Assembly: GCA_025716855.1 (NCBI GenBank)
Contig: JAIXMQ010000057.1
Location: 1-64,000 of the forward strand
DNA: 64,000 nucleotides
Source: Pilaira anomala
Taxonomy: Eukaryota > Mucoromycota > Mucoromycetes > Mucorales > Mucoraceae
Reading direction: 5' to 3'
Below, piece by piece: positions 12,343 through 24,600 of this stretch. A program made the position numbers and the translations under genes. The notes below the pieces were generated by a model. The model made no database searches and was not told the DNA's origin. It worked only from the letters and a program-made list of their open reading frames with translations. How positions within the stretch are numbered: the first letter of the stretch is position 1; each line of letters opens with the position of its first letter.

Positions 12343-12704
12343 ATGTATCATCCTTATAAACAAGATTCATCATTAGAAAGTAATCAAGATGAAAAAGAAA
12401 AAAGAAAACAAAGTCTAGAAAAGAATCGATTAGCAGGTAAATAAAAAAAAAAAAAAAAAAAAAGTCTCCGTTTTTATTCATTTGTCAATAAACAGCATAT
12501 CGTTGTAGAGAGAGGAAAAAGCAAGAACAACAACATATGATAGATCAAGCAGATTTATTAGCATTACAAAACGAATCACTACAAATCATTGTACATAATT
12601 TAAGAAATGAAGTGATTAGTTTACGTGAATTATTATTAGCTCATGATACTTGTCATTGTGAAAGAGTACAATCGTTTATTCAAAAAAGTAGTTCCTTATT
12701 GTAA
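12343..12704 (+). CDS. Small bZIP transcription factor
   Basis: Two exons, 12343-12436 and 12496-12704, encode about 100 residues. The joined basic region reads RKQSLEKNRLAAYRCRERKK, the N-x2-A-A-x2-C/R-R pattern of CREB/ATF-type bZIP factors. A leucine zipper follows with heptad Leu at LLALQNESL, IVHNLRNEV and LRELLL. The C-terminus ends HDTCHCERVQSF, which resembles the Cys/His end of fungal Atf1/ATF2-like zippers. Nothing but the bZIP and a short acidic/basic leader is present, so it lacks a large activation domain. It may act as a heterodimer partner or repressor (inference). Each exon alone is short, so this gene is easily missed by ORF scans. Confidence 0.85.
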
Positions 12705-12824
12705 ACCCGTGGCTTTTTTATTTAAACATCAGCAATTTCTATTTTTTTTTTTTTTTTTTCTTCCAAATCTCGCTTTTTTAAGAAAAACCCACAATAAAAA
12801 AAAAAAGGAACCTAACCATATGCT

Positions 12825-12868
<44 letters not shown>

Positions 12869-12908
12869 TATATAATACACACACATATATATATATATAT
12901 AAAACTGA

Positions 12909-13827
12909 ATGCTGCTATACTCATTCTTTTTACTATTCCTACTACTATTACTACAACCTTATACAGTGTCTTCACAACAACAACAACAAAACTGTATTTC
13001 ACTTTCTAGTTCAGTACCTTGTGCAGCGTTCTCATCGTTTTATGTTGACTTGAGAGGATTAGCAACCGAGTATTCCTTTTTAACAAACACAAGTACTATC
13101 CAAGAATTTGACGAACGGCTTATTGCGTACCTGAATACGACGGACGCCTACTTATTACCACTCGGTTGTCTTAGCAGCAACTATAATCCCACCATACCCT
13201 ATGCTCGATACAGTTTCACACGACTTTGTGCAGCCATGATACAAAATTCGGATCATTCTTTACCTTGCAACTTTAAATTCGAAAAATCACCTCCTCCACT
13301 TTGTAAAACAACTTGTCTTGATTGGGTCAAAAGTTTAAATGAGATCACTTCAAATCCAAGGGTTTGCTCCGATACTGAACAAAGAAAATCCATGTTACTT
13401 TCTTATGAAGAACAGTGCAAAACTTGGGAAGGTTTTAATGGAACTGTGATGGAAAATTGTATTTCAGGCATTGCAAATGAACCTTATACTTGCGGTAAGA
13501 AAATTATTTGTTGTTGTTATCAGTCACCTTTTTGTTGCTAAACTAAACTAAAAAAAAAAAAACAGGTTTTGGTGTGGATCATATGAAAATTGCGTGTGAT
13601 TATTGTAAAAACAATCCAGACGATGGGTGCTGTCAAAATGTAGAAAATTGTAATCGAAAATTAAGTCCAGGTGCTATTGTAGGTATTGTGATAGGCACAG
13701 TGATATTTATGAGTATCATGGTGTTTTTAATCGTTTATGGATGCCGTAAAAGGAAGAAACGATTATTTGAATTGATGTCCGCTACCAATAGTGGCATCTC
13801 ATCTACATCCACTGTACCTACTTCTGG

Positions 13828-13862
<35 letters not shown>

Positions 13863-14215
13863 GTGGTGGTGGAGTTGTTACAGAGAAAAAGATCGAAGAA
13901 TTTTATGTGGCAGTACATGCTTATCCTGCACAGATGCCAGATGAATTAGACCTTTCTGCTGGTGATATTATTTGTCTTGCTTTACCGTTTGATGATGGTT
14001 GGGCGGTCGGGTTTAATGTGACGACAGGTTTAAAAGGTGCTTTTCCATTGGTCTGTATATCACCTGTTTCAACAGAAAGTGTAGATCAGCTGTTAGATAA
14101 TAATATTACAAAGATACCCGAACGCTCTGTCAGTTGTAAAAAGTCAAGATATGATTATATTGAAGCTGAAAGTCCTTCTTCTCCTACACATCAGACACCC
14201 TTCTTTTTAAAATAA
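12909..14215 (+). CDS. Single-pass membrane protein with cytosolic SH3 domain
   Basis: Exons 12909-13494 and 13566-14215 give about 411 residues. A signal peptide (LLYSFFLLFLLLLLQPYTVS) and a short Gln run open the protein. An extracellular Cys-rich region follows, with many paired Cys and potential N-glycosylation sites (NTS, NTT, NGT). One membrane segment lies at about 231-251 (AIVGIVIGTVIFMSIMVFLI), followed by a basic stop-transfer CRKRKKR. A cytosolic poly-Ala/Gly linker encoded by GCT/GGT repeats leads to an SH3 domain at about 305-362 (VAVHAYPAQMPDELDLSAGD, DDGWAVGFN, GAFPLVCI). This topology resembles fungal surface sensors and adaptors such as Fus1 or Sho1, though Sho1 has four membrane segments. 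The exact orthology is unclear. Confidence 0.85.
13833..13872 (+). repeat. GCT/GGT trinucleotide run (poly-Ala/Gly)
   Basis: In-frame GCT repeats followed by GGT repeats encode an alanine run and then glycines between the membrane segment and SH3 domain. It is likely length-polymorphic. Confidence 0.85.
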
Positions 14216-14859
14216 TAATAATAATAAACATCAATTTGCAGCATGTGACACATACATCATGCTTTGTATAAGTAGTTCATCTCTTTTTTCTTTAACTATT
14301 TTTAGGATTTAAAGTACAGTCTGACTGTTTGATCAATGGATAAGCAAAGCGTTGACAAGAAAGCTAAAAATATAACGACTTTAAAGGAGACTTGAATTGA
14401 TCTAATTATTATTCTCATCTCAAAATTAATACAAGCGTTCACTTTTTAAGTATTAGTTTGTATTACAGATTTAGGTACATTTGTGTAAATCGCGTCTTAC
14501 AAGTCAATATAAGCATTTACAACAGTTTTGATCTTTTTGCTTAAATCTGTATGAAAGGCTTAAAAAGAACAGGCCATAACCCTGTACCATGTTGATAAAT
14601 AGTTCAAATGTACTTAATTTAATAAAGCTTGGCGCTTCTTCCTTATTTACAATAAATGCAGCTAGTCTCCTCTTTTTTCTTTTTAGCATATTTCCCAATT
14701 GCAGTGACTATTCAGATCGTAATTTCTTTTTTTTTCAAGCAGCGAAAAGAAACGATTTTGACTTGCAATGATTTGGTTCGACAAGTTTAAATTTTTTTTT
14801 TTTTTCTTTTTCTTTCTATTGCATTTTTTTTTTTTAAAAAAAAAAAAAACTTTATTGTA
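14216..14859. other. Intergenic between SH3 protein and HRI kinase
   Basis: AT-rich spacer; short open frames on both strands near 14504-14877 overlap each other and are low-complexity. T- and A-tracts at 14789-14850 directly precede the kinase ATG. No gene seen. Confidence 0.55.
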
Positions 14860-17067
14860 ATGACACTTTATACTCATGACGAAAGTAGTAGTAGTAGTAG
14901 CAGTAGCAGCGGTTGCAGTGAGTCAGAAGTAAATTGGTCAAATAAGAACGATAGGTTTAGTACGATAGCCAGTAGTTACGAATATACCCTATCCGAAAGC
15001 ACGGAGCTCTCTATCCTTCAACATCAAGCGAGCACGACGGAAACCACCAAAAGATACCAAACGAAAATGCTTTTAGCGTCATTGATTGAACATTTTTGTA
15101 GAACGTATGGAGATACACCTGAAGCAAATCGAAAGGTATTCTTTTTGATTTGTCAAACACTTCGATCACTTGGTATCATTGATGCAGAATTTGTAGATGA
15201 AATGAGTTCAGTTCGAAGTAGTTTTCAACAAGCGTTTCAAAAATTATTTTATACTGCTGTACAAACTGTGAATAAAAGTCAAGGATTATTAGGCTGTGGA
15301 GAGAAAAAAAAGATGATTGAAGAGACAGATTATTTTTCTTTATCACCTGAACCTTCAAGTGCTGCACCAGGTGCTTCAACTACAATGACAACAAATACAA
15401 CTGGTTCAAATAGTAGAAGAATGTCTGCTAATTCATTATTTGGAAACCTAAGTATTCAAAACTCGAGATATAATCATGACTTTGTTGAAATAAATTTACT
15501 TGGAAAAGGTGGTTTCGCTAGCGCGTTTCGAGCTAGAAATAAATTGGATGGGATCGATTATGCAGTCAAAAAAATTCGATTGGGTAACGATATTGAAGAT
15601 CATGGAAAGAGCGATGATAATCCTTATGAAAAGATCTTTAGAGAAATTAAGAATTTAGCAAGATTAGAACATGTCAACGTGATACGATATTATTCTTCTT
15701 GGTTAGAATTTGATGAACAACCTGAATCAGAGTCTGATGATGAAGAAGAAGAAGATGATGTCACATTTAGTAATACAACCTATGAAGAAAGTGGTATGTC
15801 ACAAATTATGTTTACTGGAACTGAAAGTTCAAATGCCATGTCAAACATTACCTTTGAAGAAAGTTCTGGTTATGAAGCTGGTGGAAACGAAAGTTCAATT
15901 TCTACAAGACAACAACGCACTGCTCCAAGTTCTTCTTCAAGTAAGAATTCGCAATCTGGATGGACTTTATTTATTCAAATGCAACTTTGTCCTAGTAAGT
16001 TATATTGTGAGTAGTAGTAAAAGGAATAAATTAAACTCAACTTTGTTTTTTTAGCTACTTTACATGATTATATCAAATTAAGAAATAAACAGTACGCAGA
16101 GAACTCAGCTCATGGAATTGATATGAAACGTAATATTGAAATCTTTTCACAAATCTTGCAAGGTACAGCGTATATTCATGACCAAGGCTTAATTCATCGT
16201 GATTTAAAACCAAGTAATATCTTTTTGAGTACAACAACTATCAACAATGGTGAAAAGAGAAGAAGTGGAGGAAGTAATGGAATCATATTAGAAGAAGAGT
16301 GGTGGGTACCAAAGATTGGTGACTTTGGCTTAGCGGCAGAAGTAATGGATGAAGCAGATGGTGTGATGGTACCTTCTTTACCTTCGAGTCCTAAATTGAG
16401 ACATAAAGAGAATATGAGAAGAGGAAGTGTATATGAAGGAAGACCGAGTCGACCTCGACCTAGACGTACACGTACAGTTGGTGTTGGTACACGTACAGTA
16501 AGTATACATAATACATATAAAAAAAAAAAGTAGATTTATTTAACTACTCTTTTTTTTTTTTCACTTGTATAGTATGCTTCACCAGAACAATTAGCGGTTC
16601 CTGTACAGCCTTATGATGAAAAAGTAGATATCTATTCACTTGGTATTATACTTTTTGAACTATACCAACCATTTGCGACAGGTATGGAACGAGCAGATAG
16701 TTTAGAGAAGTTAAAAGAAGGGGTATTTCCAAAAGGATTTTTAGAAAAGTATCCAAAAGTGTCGGCATTGATACTTTGGATGATGGATAAAGATCCATTA
16801 CAACGACCTAGTGCACATCAATTATTGGAATTTGAATTATTTTCACAAGTAGAAGAACATGAAGAATATTTAGATTTACAAAGTCAATTAGAGAACAAGA
16901 CACAAATTATTGATGAATTGAAAAAGACGATAAAAAGAGTTCAACAAGAGAAACAAGATGCATTATTTGAAATGCAAAAGAAATTAGATGCTTTACAATT
17001 ACAATTGGATAAATATATTAAAAAACCACCACATATAACTACTAAAAAGGAAGTACGTTGGTCTTGA
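14860..17067 (+). CDS. eIF2-alpha kinase, HRI type
   Basis: Exons 14860-15994, 16055-16497 and 16573-17067 give about 690 residues. After a Ser-rich start and a helical N-terminal region, the kinase domain begins with a glycine loop LLGKGGFASAFRARN and the ATP-binding Lys in YAVKKIRL (about residue 236). An acidic, Ser-rich insert of about 100 residues splits the N-lobe, the hallmark of PEK/HRI/GCN2 kinases. The C-lobe has IHRDLKPSN (about 425-433), KIGDFGLAAE, a basic activation-loop insert and GTRTYASPEQL. A coiled coil (about 615-670) closes the protein. No RWD or HisRS-like domain (GCN2) and no signal peptide or lumenal domain (PERK) are visible, so HRI is the best assignment. Role: phosphorylates eIF2alpha under stress to reduce translation. 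It converges on the kelch/BTB gene 31 bases away. Confidence 0.9.
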
Positions 17068-17097
17068 ATAAATAAAATCGTACGATTTTTTTTTTTT

Positions 17098-17352
17098 TTA
17101 ATTATTATTTTGAAATGATGATATAGAAGATGAAAATTTACCAAAGGCTTCTAAAAATGCCTTCTTTTTCTTTTTTTCTTTTACGGGTTTATTTGGTGGA
17201 GGAGAATTGGATCTTTGTGAGATCATATCAGATGTTGGATAAGGTTGACGTGGGGTAGTAGGTGGACTATATGTATTTCTTGAAGGAGAATACAAGGTTG
17301 CACCACTGAATGTAGAAGCGCGATGACTATTTGTGGAACCATACGTTGATCT

Positions 17353-17384
<32 letters not shown>

Positions 17385-18859
17385 GATGATTTACACTTAA
17401 TGATGGTTTTCGACTCGATGAACTACGGAAAGATTGTAAGGTAGGTGAATTCGATTCATAATTAGATGCAGCTGTTGCAGCTAATGATAATCTAGAAGAT
17501 AATGGTTGATCTGTATTATAACTTGAAGAAGATAATGAAGCAGTAGGAGAAATAGAAGGTTGATTATGATTGTGATGAGAAGAAGAGTCAATTGAGGTAG
17601 GTGCATTAGGTGAAGAGACTGTACGTGATCGAATTACTTGTTGTTGTAAATTTTGTTGTTGTTGAATCATTTTCTTGGCAGCGATCATCATTTTTAATGC
17701 ACGGATTTGTAAACTTGTTTGATGAGATAATGCGGCTGTTTCAAATATGAGTGGCGCTGTAGACATATTTAACATTTGGTGTAATGCATGTGTAGAAAGC
17801 TCTCGAAGACGTGGAATGTCGTACATATCTGATAATAATAAGAGTTGGGATAAAATGTGGGGTTGGTATTGTTGTGCTGTTAATAAATTATCTGTATAAA
17901 TAAATTGTAATAATGCAATGACCACTGTATGTGGGTATGGAAATGACATGTAGTGACTTTTGATTAAAATGACTTCGGATTTATCGTCTTCTTCTTCCTC
18001 TTTTTCTTCTTCTTTACTCTCTTTTTCTTCTTCCTCTTTAATCTCTTCTTCTTTTTTATCTTCCTCTTCTGTTTCTTCTTCCTCTTTTTCTTCTATTTCT
18101 GCCATTAAAAGACTGGATCGTTTTGATGAATTTGATTTTATCACTGCATGATTATCTTTCATTAAATTTGCAAAATAAGGCCAACGTTGAGATAAAACTG
18201 CTGAATTTACAGGAATACTAAGATTATCTTGAGTGATGATATGAAAATCAGAAACAGCAGGTTCATTTAAAAGCCGTAAACCCATCTCCTGAGCTAAAGA
18301 AGAACAAGTGAGTTTAGGTAAAGAATAAACTCCAAATGCTTCTAAATCGACCATAGCAATATGATCAAAATTGACTTGTCGATGGTTGTAATCATCTAAT
18401 AAACTACGATTGGTGTTACCAAATACTAAGAATTTGTTATCATTTTCAAATAAAACACCACGATTCCAGGAACCCGAATTAAATACGGTACCTGTCTCGA
18501 TACGAGACCAAGTTAATTTAGCGAGATCAAGAGACCAAATGGTATAAGATTGAGATTGTGGGGATAAGTAAGTACCAGCTAATATCAAGTGATTACCGAG
18601 AGTATGACCTGTTGGGAATCGAAGACCGGGTGGCATTACTGAACCGTTCATAAGACTAGAACAATCTTCAATTTGTGCAGAGGAATAGATGAGTTGTAAT
18701 TCTCGTTTGACATCAGCAAAATTATAATTTGTATAGAGATAGACTGGATTAGGTTCATCTGGAGTTTGTATATTAGAACCGAATTGACGTACAGTTGAAG
18801 TACGATGACTAAGACCATTCAAATTATTTGAATTAATTGCATCGGTCTCAGTGTCTGTT

Positions 18860-18897
<38 letters not shown>

Positions 18898-19581
18898 ATT
18901 TTCATCTACAGCTGTTGAGTTATTATTTTCTTCGTTCTTCATCATATAAGCAGCATTTGCAGGAATGCGAGTACCTGGTGGAGCAGTGACGGCTATAGAA
19001 CGATAAGCACCTACATGTTTCTCAAATGTCTTGACCTGTTCCCATTCCCAATTCTTCAAGTTTAAAACGTTCATTTCATCTAAATAATTATTATCTAAAT
19101 CTTGACCACCAATCACAATTAATTTATCTTCAGCAATAGAAGCTAAATGAGCATATCTTGATTGTGGAGAGTAAAGAGAAGGCTGTATAGTAGGAGTTTT
19201 CCAACACATGGTGTCTACATCTAAAATACTAATGTCATCCAAAACACATAAACCGTCGTTTGAAAGTCTAGAATAACCCATGCCGCCAAAGATGACGAGT
19301 TGGTTCTTGTATACACTTGCAGAATGAAAGTATCGTGCCATGGGTGGTTTCTCCGAATCGGGTGGTGGAATATGACGAGTCCAGACAAGTGTATGAAGAT
19401 CGAGAATATAAAGGTAGTTTGTCATTTTACGAGATGTTGCTAATCGACCTGCGAATACATACGCTTTGTTTCCAATCACATTGACAGAGGCTCCCACTAA
19501 AGCAGGAGGTACTTCTTCTAATGTGGCATGTATTTGGGTAATAATACCTGAAATAGATTGCATTTGCATAGTAGAAGGCAT
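17098..19581 (-). CDS. Kelch-BTB protein, MDS3/PMD1-like
   Basis: Intronless frame of 827 residues. N-terminal kelch-type repeats (about 25-200 and 310-440) show the GG-hydrophobic pattern, e.g. QLVIFGGMGYSR and KLIVIGGQDLDNN. A BTB-like domain starts near 444 (DFHIITQDNLSIPVNSAVLS) and is split by a Glu/Lys-rich insert (about 492-534). It resumes with LLQFIYTDNLL and MYDIPRLREL. The C-terminal ~180 residues are Ser/Gln-rich, with a Q run near 731-742 and a basic KEKKKKK patch. A poly-Asn run sits at about 228-241. The order of domains matches fungal MDS3/PMD1, negative regulators in TOR/nutrient and sporulation signalling. Upstream at about 19840-19880 on the plus strand is a C-rich region that reads AGGGG on the gene strand, like stress-response elements. 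Confidence 0.82.
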
Positions 19582-21314
19582 TTTTATTTATTTATTTCTC
19601 TTTTCTTTCTGTATTAGTTGTAAGTGATAAATGCTATTGTTGTTGTTATTATGGTTTAATAAATAATGCTGTGTATATGAATGTAAGAAGAAGAGAGAAA
19701 AAGTAAATAAAAGAAAAACCCTTTTCCCCAAAAAAGGTATTAACAAAAAAAAAAAAAAAAGTAGGGAAAAATTGAAAGAAATTTAAAATATACTGCTACT
19801 ACTATTAAGAAAAGAGAAAAACCCCGGTCCCTTGATTTGTTTCCCCCCCTCCTCTGCCCCCCGCCCCCTCCCCTCACACTCACTCTTTTTTATTCTGTTG
19901 TATTTCTTTTATAAGATGTAACCCCCCCTTTCTTAATGATATCAATGTTGCTTTATAATCTAAAATTGCCTTTTTGAGTCAAGTGGGTAGTACAATATAT
20001 TAATTCTTGCACGTTTGTTCAAAGAACAGTGTGTGTGTTACCCGATCATTGTTTTATTTTATAAAGTCAAATTGTTCAAAATCATCGAAACTTTATTGTT
20101 TAAAAGCCATTGCTTATTATACCCGTGATTTCCCTCTCTTTTGGCTAATTTGTTTATATTCAATCTTTTGTGTTTTTGCCACATTTACAAAAGGTTAACT
20201 CCAAAGTATATAGTAGGTATTATTTATAGGATAAAAACTATCTAAAACTTGACCAGTTGTATCTCTGCGTTTCTTGAACGGTACCTGTTTTTTTTATATA
20301 GATAATATATATTTTATCAGACCATTTTTTTCTTTTCTTTTTACAGTATTGACTATTGTTGAGTTCTAAAGGAATATGTAAAGAAGAAGAAAGGATCATT
20401 ACCCGATTTATTATAAAGCGGACGATCGACAGAATTTTCTTTTTTTGTTACACGTTTAATTTTAGATTTGACAATTCGTATCGGTTTAAAAAATAAAAAT
20501 CTTTATATATAAGAATACCTTTATTTAAATAAAAAAATGAAATAAAATTCGTGGGTTTTTTTTTTTACAAAAAATTTCGCTTCAAATAAGGCGTTTTTTT
20601 TTTTTTTTTTTTTTGACAGGAAACCCCTTCGAGAAAATCCATTTTGACATTAAGGTATCACGTAAATATAATATATTTTCTCGGTATCGAAACTTTGTTT
20701 TTTTTTTTGAGTTATAGTTATGCAGAAAAAGGGGGAGACTATTCTAAAAGAGGATATTAAACTCGAAGAATTAATGGCCATCTATGGATATTTTTGAATC
20801 CATCGTGTTTTCTTTTTCCCAGTCAAAATGATATTCGCAGTCAAAAATTCTCTGCCCAAAAGAAAATTAAATGCACTAGAAGGGAGTTTGTTTTGACATT
20901 GTATATACCTCTTGATTTCTTTTTTTCTTTTTATAAACCTAGTTGATAACAAAAAAAGAGTGTACTATACATTCATGTTCGCCTATAGTTACATGCATTT
21001 TTATATCCTGTATATTTGTATTCCAAATTAATATATATCAACTTTGAAGATTAATTTTAACTTTTCTCCATAATAACTTTTTAAATGTTTCCTTATATCT
21101 CGCACTCATAACCCAAGGAAAAATGCAACTACTAGTAATAAATTATCCACGCTTAATACGATAACTAATCAAATGAAAAAACTGCCTGCTTGAATTTAAT
21201 CTAAAAAGATGTTGATAATTTTTATTTACAGTTTAGGCAAAAGCAACTATTTAAAGAGATACAGGAAGAAACTAAAATCAAGTGAAATGTTAGTGAATAT
21301 TACTACATAACTCG
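19582..21314. other. Intergenic 1.7 kb; C-rich promoter patch
   Basis: The C-rich block at 19840-19878 has several CCCCT/CCCC runs in otherwise AT-rich DNA and may be part of the promoter of the kelch/BTB gene. The rest has T-tracts and short low-complexity open frames (20007-20198). I see no further gene. Confidence 0.55.
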
Positions 21315-22488
21315 TCAAAAATAAATATTACTTACTGAAAATTCTAAGAAAGTTTCAACTTGATCAGAAGAAACTGATTTAATCTATTAATTTTTATATT
21401 AGTATATAATTTTGTTGTTATATAATACACCACCTTGTATTTACTTACGATCAACCTCATTGCTCCTGTCATGTATAATTCAATAGCAACCTCACTTGCC
21501 ATTGATAGAGCTTTGATGCATAGTGAGACATGTGAAAAAAAGTACCTAATTAAAGAAGAGGTAAGGCGGTCATAAAAAAAAAGGGGGTCTTTTTGGAAAC
21601 AACATACATAGAAGATAATCGAGTAGTGCAAGCATGAAAAATAATTAATTCCGAGTTTTGGGGAATGTCAAAATCTTGTAAATCACCACTTTCGTGTCCT
21701 ACTACTTCAAATACTTGATTGTCTGGAGAGATAGTAAACTCCACATGCTTGGTCGAGGGTTCTATTTGTTCCAAAATTTCTTCAAACCATTTAGCCTAAT
21801 TAAAAATGCTGTCAAGGTTATGTAATTTCTTTCGATTTTAATATTTCTTACAGGTAGGACTATCTTTTGGGGGATTTCTTGAGTTTCTACCAGCTTGAGC
21901 TCTTCAGTACCTTGCTCAGGCTCAACAGGTAGAAAGGTGCATCTGATACTGCTGTTCGGTCTCGCAGCACGTCTATAGCATCATTTTACATTTTAGCTGA
22001 TTATATTTTTTTTTGTATCATTTTTAGATTGTAGTACCTTAAAACAAAAGGACTGCCAGTACCATCATATGTCAGTTCACAATAATTGTTATCAGTAAGG
22101 ATAGGTTGAAAAGTTCTACTGTCAAATGAAGAAGTGACTTTAGGCATAATAGCAGCAAAACAAGTATTTATTAAATCAAGAGATACACCAAACGGAGCCA
22201 TTTCTTCGTCTTCTTTGATATTATAGCTATGAAAAAGATTACTTTTCACATATGCCACGGCTCTCACAGCACGCAATTTCTCTACAGTAATGACAATGCC
22301 ATCGCTATGAATAAAAAATGAGGCGATCTAAAAGGAATCAAGTCAGTATATTTGTTAGCTCTCTATGGTTCACAATTGTCTGTTTCATTTACGTCTGAAA
22401 TATCAACGGCCTTGAATATAGATAAAAGATTCTCTACATTTCGAATGACACCAAAGAACTTTACGTCTTCATTTACTTCGAAATTCAT
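21315..22488 (-). CDS. RAD1: RAD1, 9-1-1 checkpoint clamp subunit
   Basis: Six minus-strand exons fit the family: 22488-22393, 22327-22038, 21972-21852, 21795-21608, 21545-21449 and 21383-21315. Together they encode about 286 residues (human RAD1 has 282). Blocks in order are: a start with LLSIFKAVDISD, the strand GIVITVEKLRAVRAVAYV, FHSYNIKEDEEMAPFGVSL, CELTYDGTGSPFVLR, VEFTISPDNQVFEVVGHESG and HVSLCIKALSMASEVAIELY. These follow the two-lobed PCNA-like fold of RAD1 from end to end. It loads as a ring with HUS1 and RAD9 at damaged DNA. The last exon is the least certain, since the C-terminus is poorly conserved. No frame break is needed once the introns are used. Confidence 0.85.
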
Positions 22489-24600
22489 GTTTTATATTAC
22501 AAGGTAACAAAAAAAGCTGTAATTTTTAAAGTTAGCTACCAGAACACGAGATTACGGATCTTGTTCAACTTTTTTTTTGGATCCTGCCCGACTTTTTTTT
22601 TTTTTCTAATATTTTTATTGATAAGTCTTGTATCATTTTTTAATGGTTTAACAGAGGTTACATTAAAGTGTATTCTTGTTGAAAAGAAACTCGATTATAT
22701 AATATGTAATATTGAGTTTTCAGCATAATCATATTAAGTAAATGTGGTTAAGGCTGTTTAGCTATTTAAACATATAAAACTATTGTCGGTTTTTGTTAAT
22801 TTGTATAATTATACGATTCCAGTGTTACAATAAAGTGGCATATTTAAAAAAAAAAAATTGGAACTTATTTGACTATAAAAAATACTTGTAATATCTATTC
22901 TCAATTCTTAATCTTGCTCATGACTCTTAATTCATGTCTATATGCACGCAACTCATATAACTCTTAATTTACGTTCTTAAAATATTTAAGATTATAATAA
23001 TCTGTTATAATAATGATTAATGATATCTGAATATTCCTAAAACGGTGATTTTTTCTTCTTCTTTTTTCTTCTCTCATGAAGATAAAAAAATAATCACCAC
23101 ATACATACTTTATTAAATGCATGTATATTAATTGCTATAAAGAGGAGGATTGAAATAATGTAACAGGGAAAAGAAAAGTGCATTTTATAAGATGCCTGTG
23201 CTTTTTTTTTGATATTCAGCATATCAGTAGTTACACAAATACACACACTGGGTGAGATGAGTTATCTGATTTACTTGGACGCATAAAAATGGATGATGAT
23301 GACCATCGCCTTCTTTTAACTATAATACTATTGATACCATGTTTATTTATTATTTTTAGAAATGATGTATCTAATCAAATTTTCAAATATACATAACTGT
23401 TTTGACACATGTTAGTAGAGTTAAGATGGATGTGTAAATTAATTGTCCCAATTTTATTAAATGTTCGTTATGCGGATTGAGTATGTATATAGTCAAATAA
23501 AGTTTGTAATTGTCTTATTTTGTTTGATGCGGAAATAACAGAACGACTTTTGTTGTGTATTATAAATCCATTAATGTCGTGTATTGTATATTCATTTATT
23601 ATAAATTTATTTAGTCACTTATTATAAATTTATTTAGTCACTTATTATAAATTTATTTAGTCACTTATTATAAATTTGTTAGTGTCATGCATTATAAACT
23701 TGTTAGTGTCATGCATTAAAAGGTTAGGCAACCAGTATCTTGTATCAAGAAAAACTTTATTTATTTTATATTACATCTTTAAAGCAAGTAAATAACCTAA
23801 ACAATCGAATAATTAAATTGGATGAGAATCCATTATTTGAAAAATCTCATCTTGTTGAACAGCCCAAGAGAAATTCATTGAGGATGGAGGGGAACAAACG
23901 AATAAGAAATTGATCAAATCTTGTTCAGTTTCATCATCAATATTTATTTTATTTAGAACTCAAGCGATGTAGTAGTACACCAAAGCATTCGTCATTAGAA
24001 GGCTATAGTTCTAACATGTTAGATTATTTATAATTGTATATATATTAAGTACATAAATACTTACATAGTTCCAAATTGCTGGTATAGAGCACTGCCTTCT
24101 TTCAACTTCAATAACAAAATGAAGCTTCTGATCTTTTCAAAAAAAAAAAAAAAAAACTTCTTTTGTTGCACCTTCATATGATTCTTTCTTCTTAATGATG
24201 TTCTTTCTTGCTGCTTTTGCAGCAATTTCCTCATTGTTCTTTCTATAGAATCGTTGTTGACGGCTTAAGCCGTCATATATTGTTCTTTTTCTTTTATAGT
24301 CACAGGTTGATTTACTTTCATATTTTGAAAAAAATTGTTTATCTTTGTTTGACGATGAAAAAGAAAGGGCAAGAAAAGCAGGCCGTCATTCATTATTATC
24401 CAACACATACTCTGACTTTTATAAATAGTTATTAGAAAATGCTGGAAAAATAATTATCATCCAGCATAGACTGCCAGAGTCAACAATTGACTTCTATTGT
24501 AATCTAGTAACTAAGATATGATACTTTTGATAGCAGCTTGGTAGCAAAGCGAAAACTTTACAAGCCCACAGCGCTTCAACCATTAAAACAATGAAGCACT
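22489..24600. other. Intergenic 2.1 kb with tandem repeat
   Basis: AT-rich, no confident gene. It contains the 23-base tandem array at about 23595-23717 and an 18-base perfect palindrome at 24258-24275. Degenerate coding sequence upstream of the helicase relic is possible from about 24100 on. Confidence 0.5.
23595..23717. repeat. Short tandem array, 23-24 base unit
   Basis: About three and a half copies of a 23-base unit (core ATAAATTTATTTAGTCACTT) are followed by two copies of a 24-base variant with TTGTTAGTGTCATGCAT. The change of unit within one array suggests two rounds of local expansion. Confidence 0.85.

Noticed and set aside
12643..13053. Open frame overlapping the 3' end of the bZIP gene and the poly-T before the SH3 protein.
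   Set aside because: Mostly poly-Phe and dinucleotide-derived residues; overlaps better-supported genes.
23595..23717. Short direct repeats considered as a CRISPR array.
   Set aside because: There are no unique spacers; the repeats abut directly, and the organism is eukaryotic.
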